Below, piece by piece: positions 1-4,872 of a DNA stretch of 5,250 nt. Made by a program: the position numbers and the translations under genes. Under the pieces are notes generated by a model. It had not been told where the DNA came from. It saw only the letters and a list, made by a program, of their open reading frames with translations, and searched no databases. Source of the stretch: an uncultured Polymorphobacter sp. (GTDB taxonomy: Bacteria > Pseudomonadota > Alphaproteobacteria > Sphingomonadales > Sphingomonadaceae). Numbering within the stretch: the stretch's first letter is position 1; every line of letters starts with the position of its first letter. Location of the stretch: contig CALDHQ010000543.1 in the NCBI GenBank assembly GCA_937894055.1, forward strand, positions 1-5,250. The letters run 5' to 3'.

Positions 1-263
1 TCGAAACCGTCGACCTCAAGCTGCCCGCCGTGGTGACCACCGACCTGCGCCTCAACGAGCCGCGCTATGCGTCGCTGCCCAACATCATGAAGGCCAAGTC
101 GAAGCCGCTCGCGTCGAAGACGCCGGCTGACTACGGCGTCGATCCGACGCCGCGCCTGACCATCACCAAGGTCGTCGAGCCTGCCAAGCGTTCGGCGGGC
201 ATCAAGGTCAAGACCGTCGACGAGCTGATCGAAAAGCTCAAGAATGCAGGAGCCATCGCATGA
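1..263 (+). CDS. etfB: Electron transfer flavoprotein subunit beta (C-terminal part, 5' end outside window)
   Basis: This is the C-terminal third of EtfB, the smaller ETF subunit, which binds AMP and docks onto partner dehydrogenases such as acyl-CoA dehydrogenases. The frame is open from position 3, giving 86 visible residues against a usual length of about 250, and ends at TGA 261-263. The stretch [16 protein letters not shown] followed by LPNIMKAK is the conserved EtfB signature and recognition-loop region. By family knowledge, the Leu in ASLPNIM (visible residue 25) matches the leucine anchor of human ETF-beta that inserts into the dehydrogenase. The GTG at 30 lies inside this conserved region and is not a start. 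The stop overlaps the etfA start in an ATGA, so the two genes are translationally coupled in one transcript. Identity is near certain. Confidence 0.96.
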   Translation, partial: ETVDLKLPAVVTTDLRLNEPRYASLPNIMKAKSKPLASKTPADYGVDPTPRLTITKVVEPAKRSAGIKVKTVDELIEKLKNAGAIA

Positions 264-1192
264 CGACACTCGTTCTCGCCGAACATGACAACAGCATCCT
301 GAAGGATGCCACGCTCGCTGCGGTTACCGCCGCCGGCAAGCTGGGCGGCGACGTGCACCTGCTCGTCGCGGGCCACAACGCCAAGTCGGTTGCCGAAGCC
401 GGCGCCAAGGTGGCGGGAGTCGCCAAGGTGCTGCTCGCCGATGACGCGGCTTATGGTGCCGCACTCGCAGAAAACGTTGCGCCGCTGATCGTGTCGCTGA
501 TGCCGGGCTATGACGCCGTCGTCGCCCCGGCGACGACGCGCGGCAAGAACATCATGCCGCGCGTTGCCGCTGCACTTGATGTCGCGCAGATCAGCGAAAT
601 CCTGTCGGTCGAAAGCGCCGACACGTTCACGCGCCCGATCTACGCCGGCAACGCCATCGCCACCGTCACCTCGTCGGATGCGAAGAAGGTCATCACCGTG
701 CGCGGCACGGCGTTCGACAAGGCCGCGACCAGCGGCGGCAGCGCGTCGGTCGAAAGCATCGGTGGCCCCGGTGACGCCGGCCTGTCGAAGTTCGTCAGCG
801 CCGATCTGACGACCTCGGCGCGCCCCGAACTGACCGCGGCGAAGATCATCGTTTCGGGTGGCCGCGCGCTCGGCAGCTCGGACAAGTTCCACGAATTCAT
901 CGACCCGCTCGCCGACAAGCTCGGTGCCGCGGTCGGCGCCAGCCGCGCTGCAGTGGACGCCGGCTATGCGCCGAATGACTATCAGGTCGGCCAGACCGGC
1001 AAGATCGTCGCACCGGAACTGTATGTCGCCGTCGGTATCTCGGGCGCCATCCAGCATCTGGCGGGCATGAAGGATTCGAAGATCATCGTCGCGATCAACA
1101 AGGACGAAGAAGCCCCGATCTTCCAGGTTGCGGACTTCGGCCTCGTCGGTGACCTGTTCACGCTGGTGCCGGAGATGACCGGCAAGCTCTGA
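260..1192 (+). CDS. etfA: Electron transfer flavoprotein subunit alpha, complete
   Basis: EtfA carries the redox-active FAD of the soluble ETF heterodimer and passes electrons from fatty-acid and amino-acid dehydrogenases to ETF:ubiquinone oxidoreductase at the membrane. The protein has 310 residues, normal for the family. Residues 1 to about 190 form the N-terminal nucleotide-binding-like domain. From about 195 comes the FAD domain, with SGGRALGS at 199-206, VGQTGK at 243-248, SGAIQH at 261-266, and [17 protein letters not shown] starting at 278. These are the classic flavin-contacting motifs of the alpha subunit. The ATG at 260 overlaps the etfB stop and has AGGAG at 248-252 with 7-base spacing. 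No truncation or missing flavin motif is seen. The nearest downstream terminator is about 155 bases past the stop. Confidence 0.98.
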   Translation: MTTLVLAEHDNSILKDATLAAVTAAGKLGGDVHLLVAGHNAKSVAEAGAKVAGVAKVLLADDAAYGAALAENVAPLIVSLMPGYDAVVAPATTRGKNIMPRVAAALDVAQISEILSVESADTFTRPIYAGNAIATVTSSDAKKVITVRGTAFDKAATSGGSASVESIGGPGDAGLSKFVSADLTTSARPELTAAKIIVSGGRALGSSDKFHEFIDPLADKLGAAVGASRAAVDAGYAPNDYQVGQTGKIVAPELYVAVGISGAIQHLAGMKDSKIIVAINKDEEAPIFQVADFGLVGDLFTLVPEMTGKL

Positions 1193-1347
1193 GCCGCGCG
1201 GCGCGCAAATAGCGGGGGATTGCACTTCCAATCGCCTGCTAATTGCCGACTCGCGTGGGTCGCGGCCGGCGGGGCGGGCGGAAGTCCGACCGAACCCGTC
1301 CGACGGCGTGGCTTTGCCACGACGCGAGCTACATTTGGATTGCAAAG
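1193..1347. other. Structured intergenic stretch between etfA and its downstream terminator
   Basis: No convincing coding frame is seen. The stretch holds several pairable segments: CTCGCG 1250-1255 with CGCGAG 1323-1328, a tight hairpin CGTGGC-TTT-GCCACG at 1307-1321, and GGCTTTGC 1310-1317 with GCAAAGCC 1342-1349. The last pairing would compete both with the tight hairpin and with the base of the terminator at 1348-1378. An 8-base direct repeat GGATTGCA occurs at 1217-1224 and 1337-1344. It may be a long etfA 3' UTR, a small RNA ending at the terminator, or a leader for the gene at 1465. No known RNA family was recognised, and no strong promoter is visible; TTGCAC at 1220 with TAATTG at 1240 has a spacer of only 14 bases. 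Confidence 0.3.
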
Positions 1348-1378
1348 CCCCGTCGCCTACCCAGGCGGCGGGGTTTTT
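1348..1378 (+). terminator. Intrinsic terminator downstream of etfA
   Basis: A 10-bp GC-rich stem (1348-1357 with 1364-1373, one G-T pair) closes a 6-base loop and is followed directly by five T residues at 1374-1378. A bases at 1344-1346 can pair with part of the T run, lengthening the stem. This is a textbook rho-independent terminator. It ends the etf transcript, or a small RNA embedded in the 3' region, before the next gene at 1465. Confidence 0.85.
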
Positions 1379-1391
1379 GCTTGTCACAAGC
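1379..1391. promoter_or_regulatory. 13-base perfect palindrome upstream of the phytase-like gene
   Basis: GCTTGT-C-ACAAGC is a perfect 6+6 inverted repeat, immediately after the terminator T run and 74 bases before the ATG at 1465. A second, imperfect repeat GGTGTG-TAA-CACGCC lies at 1411-1425. Either could be an operator for the gene at 1465, but no regulator is encoded nearby and no clear -35/-10 pair could be placed. A chance palindrome or an extension of terminator structure is equally possible. Confidence 0.2.
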
Positions 1392-1464
1392 CCGCAACAT
1401 GATTGGCACCGGTGTGTAACACGCCGCGCTTATGGGCTCGCTGAACTCAACAGGGGACAGCGAC

Positions 1465-2955
1465 ATGACGATTTCCAAACTTGCGGCGGCACTTCTGCTC
1501 GGCGCGGCGGCATTGCCGGCACACGCCGCCATCACCTTCACCGGCTTTCTGACCGTTCCGGGCAATGCCTCGGACCTTTCGGGGCTGACGCCGTCGGGCG
1601 CCAACACCGACCGGCTGAGCTTCGGTTCGGACCTCGTCTATGACAAGGCGACCGACACATTTTACGGCATGACCGATCGCGGCCCCGGTGGCGGTCTCGA
1701 AAGCTTCCAGCCGCGCGTCGAAGCGTTCAAGGTTACGTTCGGGGCGAACAACGCGCCGGTCGCGTTCGCGCTGCAGAAGACCGTGCTGTTCACCAACGCC
1801 GCCGGACAGGCGCTCAACGGCCTCAACCCGCTGATCCTCAACGGCGACGTCAGCACGCTCGGCAACAGCTTCGATTCGGAAGGGCTGGTGCGGATGAAGA
1901 ACGGCCACTATCTCGTCGCCGACGAATATGGCCCGTCGGTCTATGAGTTCGACGCCAACGGCAAGCAGGTCCGAGCCTTCACGACGCCCGCCAACCTCAT
2001 CCCCAAGACGGCGGGCGGCGCGGTCGACTATGTCAACGGTCGCCCGACGATCCAGACCGGCCGCCAGGACAATCGCGGCTTCGAAGGCCTGACGCTGTCG
2101 AACGACGGCACCAAGGCCTATGCGATCATGCAGGATCCGCTCGTCAATGAAGGCCTCAACCCGCCGAGCAACACCGACGCGCAGGGCCGCTACAGCCGCA
2201 ACCTGCGCATTGTCGAATTCGATGTCGCGAGCGGCACGCAGAACGCGCAGTACATCTATGAACTCGAATCGCTGAGCACGATTAGCGCCGGGCTTTCGCC
2301 GACATTTTCGGCAAACCAGCAGGGCCGCAGCATCGGCGCCTCGTCGATCACGATGATGCCCGATGGCACGATGCTGGTCATCGAACGCGACAACCGAGGC
2401 CTGGGTGTCGACGATCCCAACGGCGCGGTGCAGATCGGTACCAAGAAGGTGTTCCGCATCGACCTGACCGGCGCCACCGACGTCAAGAACATCAGCCTCG
2501 CGGGCACCAACACCCTGCCGTCGGGCGTCACTGCGGTCAGCAAGACGCTGTATATCGATGTGCTCGCCAAGCTCGGCATGGCCGGGATGTTCCCGGTCGA
2601 AAAGCTCGAAGGTCTGGCGTTCGGCCCGCGCACGTCGACCGGCGGCATCATGATGCTGATCGTCACCGACAATGACTTTTCGGTGACGCAGACCGGCATC
2701 TTCGGCAACCAGACTGACGTCTGCACGTCGGGCCAGGGCGGTGTGTCGAGCCAGGTCGCCATCGACGGCAGTTGCCCGACCGGCCAGTCGCTGATCCCGA
2801 GCTACATCTACGCGTTCGAACTCAGCGGTGCGGACGCCGTCGCTGCCGGTGTCCCCGAACCGGCCAGCTGGGCGATGATGATCGCAGGCTTCGGCATGGT
2901 CGGTGGTGCCATGCGCCGCCGCGTCACCCGCGTGACAACCAGCGTCGCCGCATAA
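1465..2955 (+). CDS. Secreted esterase-like phytase family protein with PEP-CTERM (PEPxxWA) tail
   Basis: A 496-residue exported protein. Residues 1-21 are a signal peptide: MTISK, a hydrophobic run, then AHA before mature AITF. The body matches the esterase-like activity of phytase family, a probable beta-propeller fold, with DRGPGG 71-76, FDSEGLV 136-142, DEYGP 153-157, NRGFEGL 203-209, VIERDNRG 305-312 and LEGLAFG 381-387. These repeated acidic and EGL motifs are typical of that family; the substrate is unknown, so phosphoesterase activity is only an inference. Cys420 and Cys437 could form a disulphide. The last 34 residues (463-496) are VPEPASWAMM, a glycine-rich hydrophobic helix and MRRR, the alphaproteobacterial PEPxxWA sorting signal read by an exosortase. 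The ATG at 1465 is chosen over an in-frame ATG at 1432 because AGGGGA lies at 1452-1457 with 7-base spacing and the signal peptide begins cleanly there. It is flanked by terminators and is probably monocistronic. Confidence 0.88.
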   Translation: MTISKLAAALLLGAAALPAHAAITFTGFLTVPGNASDLSGLTPSGANTDRLSFGSDLVYDKATDTFYGMTDRGPGGGLESFQPRVEAFKVTFGANNAPVAFALQKTVLFTNAAGQALNGLNPLILNGDVSTLGNSFDSEGLVRMKNGHYLVADEYGPSVYEFDANGKQVRAFTTPANLIPKTAGGAVDYVNGRPTIQTGRQDNRGFEGLTLSNDGTKAYAIMQDPLVNEGLNPPSNTDAQGRYSRNLRIVEFDVASGTQNAQYIYELESLSTISAGLSPTFSANQQGRSIGASSITMMPDGTMLVIERDNRGLGVDDPNGAVQIGTKKVFRIDLTGATDVKNISLAGTNTLPSGVTAVSKTLYIDVLAKLGMAGMFPVEKLEGLAFGPRTSTGGIMMLIVTDNDFSVTQTGIFGNQTDVCTSGQGGVSSQVAIDGSCPTGQSLIPSYIYAFELSGADAVAAGVPEPASWAMMIAGFGMVGGAMRRRVTRVTTSVAA

Positions 2956-2986
2956 GCTGCCGACACTTTCGGTCGGCCTGATCGAG

Positions 2987-3027
2987 CCGCCCTCGCTTGA
3001 ACAAGCGGGGGCGGTTTGTCTTTTTTT
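2987..3027 (+). terminator. Intrinsic terminator of the phytase-like gene
   Basis: A 12-bp stem (2987-2998 with 3003-3014, one T-G pair) with a GAAC tetraloop is followed by TTTGTC and seven T residues, ending at 3027. It starts 31 bases after the stop codon. A smaller 6-bp hairpin, GCCGAC/GTCGGC at 2959-2964 and 2972-2977, lies between stop and terminator. The structure isolates this gene from the small gene at 3128. Confidence 0.9.
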
Positions 3028-3038
3028 GGGGGCCGCGC

Positions 3039-3063
3039 GGAATAATGCCTGCCGACGCCCGTT
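3039..3063 (+). promoter_or_regulatory. Possible EcfG-type (general stress sigma factor) promoter for the small secreted peptide
   Basis: GGAAT at 3039-3043 and CGTT at 3060-3063 are separated by 16 bases. The alphaproteobacterial general-stress sigma factor EcfG recognises GGAAC-N16/17-CGTT, so this is one mismatch from consensus, at correct spacing and position. It lies just after the upstream terminator and would start transcription near 3070, giving a leader of roughly 55-60 bases. The motif is short and a chance match is possible. Confidence 0.4.
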
Positions 3064-3079
3064 GTCCTTTTGCGCACCG

Positions 3080-3104
3080 GGAAGCTGTCACGTCGGCAGC
3101 TTCC
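3080..3104 (+). promoter_or_regulatory. Leader hairpin upstream of the small secreted peptide gene
   Basis: GGAAGCTG at 3080-3087 pairs perfectly with CAGCTTCC at 3097-3104 around a 9-base loop, and a CC/GG pair beyond one mismatch can extend it. No T run follows, so it is not a terminator. It would sit in the 5' UTR, ending 11 bases before the AAGGA ribosome binding site (3116-3120), and could protect the message or tune translation. The role is inferred from position only. Confidence 0.4.
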
Positions 3105-3127
3105 GGGCGACACGGAAGGAATATCAC

Positions 3128-3283
3128 ATGATCAAGAAGCTCGCACTCGCCGCCCTGTTCGCCACCGCCACGCTCGGCATGACCGGCAACGCCATCGCCG
3201 GCGAAGGCCATTGGTCGATCGGCAAGGGCGTTCAGTGCAAGATCGTCATGGGCGTCGTCGTTTGCAGCAAGTCGCGCCCCTGA
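3128..3283 (+). CDS. Small secreted two-cysteine peptide of unknown function (51 residues)
   Basis: A 51-residue product begins at ATG 3128 with AAGGA at 3116-3120 and 7-base spacing. Residues 1-24 form a signal peptide: MIKK, a hydrophobic stretch, then AIA as the cleavage site. The predicted mature peptide is 27 residues, starting GEGHWSIGKG, with Cys37 and Cys46 separated by eight mostly hydrophobic residues (KIVMGVVV), so a disulphide-closed loop is plausible once exported. It ends KSRP. I do not recognise a named family. Its own ribosome site, possible promoter and strong terminator argue for a real, separately transcribed gene. A longer start at 3026 in the same frame is rejected because it would put the signal peptide internally. 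Function could be a periplasmic stress peptide or a signalling or toxin-like peptide; nothing in the sequence decides. Confidence 0.75.
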   Translation: MIKKLALAALFATATLGMTGNAIAGEGHWSIGKGVQCKIVMGVVVCSKSRP

Positions 3284-3295
3284 TTTGCTGAAATC

Positions 3296-3333
3296 AAAAG
3301 CCCCGCTGCTCGACCGAGCAGCGGGGCTTTTTT
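3296..3333. terminator. Perfect 16-bp bidirectional intrinsic terminator between convergent genes
   Basis: The arms 3296-3311 and 3316-3331 are perfect reverse complements around a GACC tetraloop, with a GC-rich core flanked by AAAA on the left and six T residues on the right (3328-3333). On the plus strand it ends the small peptide gene, 12 bases after its stop. On the minus strand the AAAA tract reads as TTTT, so it can also end the thioesterase-cyclophilin transcript, whose stop lies at 3358-3356. Confidence 0.95.
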
Positions 3334-3355
3334 GTGCTTTATTGGCAGCGCCGTC

Positions 3356-3811
3356 CTAGGCGACGGTCGCCTTGATGATCTTGCCCGGTGCGCGCGGCGG
3401 CTCGCCCTTGGGCAGCGCATCGACATGTTCCATGCCCGACGTGACCTGACCCCAGACGGTGTACTGGTTGTCGAGGAAGCGCGCGTCATCGAAGCAGATG
3501 AAGAACTGGCTGTTTGCCGAATGCGGGGCGCTGGTGCGCGCCATCGAGCAGACGCCGCGGACATGCGGTTCCTTGCTGAATTCGGCCTTCAGGTCGGGCT
3601 TTTTCGAGCCGCCGCCGCCGGTGCCGGTCGGGTCGCCGCCCTGCGCCATGAAGCCGGGGATGACGCGGTGGAAGACGACGCCGTCGTAGAAGCCTTCCTT
3701 GGCGAGTTCGGTGATGCGCGCGACATGGCCGGGGGCGAGGTCGGGGCGCAGCTTGATGACGACATCGCCGCCTTCGAGCGTGAATGTCAGGGTCTGGGCA
3801 GCGTCGGTCAT
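3356..3811 (-). CDS. Cyclophilin-type peptidyl-prolyl cis-trans isomerase, cytoplasmic
   Basis: A single-domain cyclophilin of 151 residues that interconverts cis and trans X-Pro bonds during protein folding. The active-site signature FHRVIPGFMAQGGD spans 47-60 and supplies Arg49, Phe54, Met55 and Gln57, matching human CypA Arg55, Phe60, Met61 and Gln63. NSQFFI at 100-105 supplies Phe104, matching Phe113. The position of CypA Trp121 is Phe112 here (RFLDNQ), as in many bacterial cyclophilins with weak cyclosporin binding. No signal peptide or membrane segment is present, so it should be cytoplasmic. The ATG at 3811 is chosen over an in-frame TTG at 3826 because AAGGAG at 3822-3817 gives 5-base spacing. 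It starts 28 bases after the thioesterase stop, so the two are probably co-transcribed. Confidence 0.95.
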   Translation of the reverse strand: MTDAAQTLTFTLEGGDVVIKLRPDLAPGHVARITELAKEGFYDGVVFHRVIPGFMAQGGDPTGTGGGGSKKPDLKAEFSKEPHVRGVCSMARTSAPHSANSQFFICFDDARFLDNQYTVWGQVTSGMEHVDALPKGEPPRAPGKIIKATVA

Positions 3812-3839
3812 AACATCTCCTTGCAAGGTGCAGCGCTAC

Positions 3840-4271
3840 TTAGGCGTGCAGCGCGTAGCTTTCCAGTGTGGCGCGCAAGATATCGGGAATGGGCGCCGGA
3901 CCTTTCTCGCCGCGATGGACGAGCACCCCGTCCGATAGCCCGATGCAGCGGTCATTCTGGAACAGTCCGACGCCGAGCCGGTAGCTGGTGCCGCCAACGC
4001 TGATGACGCCGAGGCCGAGGTTGACCGGCGTCGGGTAGTGCCCTTCATCGAGATAGTCGATTTCGACGCGCGCGACGAGGAAGTGCGGGTGGCCGATTTC
4101 GCGATGGTGTTCGCGCAGGTGCATGTGGAAGCGCACGCGCGCCTCCTCGTACAGCCGCGCGATGGCGCTGTTGTTGAGGTGCCGGTTGGGGTCCATGTCG
4201 GCAAAGCGCGTGTCGACTTTGAGCTGAAAGGCATAGCGGCCGGCCTCGCGCCGCCAAGGGTCATTGCGCAT
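3840..4271 (-). CDS. Acyl-CoA thioesterase-like protein, hotdog fold (4HBT/YbgC-like)
   Basis: A 143-residue protein, the normal size for a single-hotdog thioesterase that hydrolyses acyl-CoA to free acid and CoA, usually as a dimer or tetramer in the cytoplasm. Near the N-terminus, TRFADMD 21-27, RHLNNSAIARLYEEAR 30-45 and RVEIDYLDEG 68-77 follow the 4HBT family pattern: an acidic residue ahead of H-x-NN, then the helix with Y-EEAR. Asp25 or Asp27 is the likely catalytic acid and Glu42/Glu43 lie on the central helix. The acyl substrate cannot be read from sequence. The ATG at 4271 has a modest AGGA (4283-4280) 8 bases upstream. It is the first gene of a probable two-gene operon with the cyclophilin; the 72-base palindrome lies 44 bases upstream of its start. 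Confidence 0.85.
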   Translation of the reverse strand: MRNDPWRREAGRYAFQLKVDTRFADMDPNRHLNNSAIARLYEEARVRFHMHLREHHREIGHPHFLVARVEIDYLDEGHYPTPVNLGLGVISVGGTSYRLGVGLFQNDRCIGLSDGVLVHRGEKGPAPIPDILRATLESYALHA

Positions 4272-4314
4272 GCGGTGAATCCTATTGTTTGTTCAGTTTG
4301 ACATGAACCCATGC

Positions 4315-4386
4315 CGCTCATCCCGAGCGAAGTCGAGGGACACGCCCAACTGTCAGCCTGTCCCTCGACTTCGCTCGGGATGAGCG
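4315..4386. repeat. Intergenic palindromic repeat, 28-bp perfect inverted arms (sphingomonad REP-like)
   Basis: Arms 4315-4342 and 4359-4386 are perfect reverse complements over 28 bases around a 16-base loop. The core, TCCCTCGACTTCGCTCGGGA and its complement, is a motif I remember as dispersed in many copies between genes of sphingomonads; in spurious translations it appears as SEVEG or STSLGM. It lacks a T run on either side and lies between two same-strand genes, so it is better read as a repetitive extragenic palindrome than a terminator, though as RNA it would form a very stable hairpin. The dispersed-repeat status is from memory and only one copy is in this window. Confidence 0.75.
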
Positions 4387-4422
4387 AGTTTGGTTGGCGT
4401 ATCAAGGTTCAAACAAGTGGGT

Positions 4423-4439
4423 GCAGGCCTCAGGCCTGC
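4423..4439. repeat. GC-rich palindrome just past the P450 stop codon
   Basis: GCAGGCCT-C-AGGCCTGC is a perfect 8+8 palindrome with a single central base, starting 14 bases beyond the minus-strand stop at 4455-4453. GCCGGAGGC at 4442-4450 offers further pairing with GGCCT segments. No T run follows on the minus strand, so it is at best a weak terminator or 3' stability element. Confidence 0.35.
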
Positions 4440-4452
4440 CCGCCGGAGGCCC

Positions 4453-4872
4453 TTACTTCATCTTGAACTTGATCGGCAAAGTCTTGAGCCCCGAAACAAA
4501 CACCGACGTGGTATTCTTCGGCGTCCCCGCCAGCTCGACGCTCTCAAGCCGCGACAGCAGTTCGGTGAACAGGATGCGCAATTCCATCCGCGCCAGGTGC
4601 AACCCCAGGCACAAGTGGATGCCGTTACCGAACGCCACCTGCGGGTTGTTGGCGCGGTCGACCTTGAACGAGAACGGCTCGTCGAAGACGGCTTCGTCGC
4701 GGTTGCCCGAATTGTACCACAGCACCACCTTGTCACCCTTGGCGAATTCCTTGTCACCGAGGCGAACTCCGTCCCGGGTAACCGTCCGACGCATGTGCAC
4801 CACCGGGCTCGCCCAGCGCAGCATCTCCTCGACCGCGCCCGGGATGAGCTCCGGCTGCGCCTGCAGCAGCGC
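4453..4872 (-). pseudogene. Cytochrome P450, C-terminal third only (fused in frame to an AroA fragment)
   Basis: About 139 residues of a bacterial cytochrome P450, a haem-thiolate monooxygenase that would need ferredoxin partners. Numbering codons from the window edge (5250), the K-helix ExxR is Glu142 to Arg145 in EEMLRW, and the haem-binding loop [10 protein letters not shown] spans 207-216 with Cys214 as the haem ligand (codon 4611-4609). SPVVHMRRT between them is typical of class I bacterial P450s acting on steroid-like or hydrophobic substrates, but no subfamily is claimed. The C-terminus is natural, ending KFKMK and TAA. The I-helix with the oxygen-activating acid-Thr pair and all N-terminal substrate contacts are absent, so the piece cannot be an active enzyme. 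Sequence upstream of about 4870 switches to AroA without a stop. GC content here matches the rest of the window, so this part belongs to the host contig. Confidence 0.85.

Noticed and set aside
131..1387. 418-codon open frame on the minus strand opposite etfB-etfA
   Set aside because: It is a high-GC shadow of etfA: arginine-rich and low-complexity, with no family motif, and it overlaps a certain gene and the terminator.
1432..1464. Upstream in-frame ATG for the phytase-like gene (11 extra residues)
   Set aside because: It has no ribosome site and would push the signal peptide inward; AGGGGA is correctly placed for the ATG at 1465.
3332..4003. 223-codon plus-strand frame opposite the cyclophilin and thioesterase
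   Set aside because: Both minus-strand genes are firmly identified by active-site motifs; this frame is a compositional shadow and begins inside the terminator region.
4298..4303. Perfect TTGACA on the plus strand, inside a GTTCA/TGAAC repeat
   Set aside because: No plus-strand gene lies downstream, no -10 element follows at the right spacing, and the 5-bp arms are too short to support an operator.
3836..4405. 189-codon minus-strand frame running through the palindrome into the thioesterase in another frame
   Set aside because: Its N-terminal PSEVEG/STSLGM stretch is simply the translated palindrome, and the remainder is out of frame with the thioesterase.
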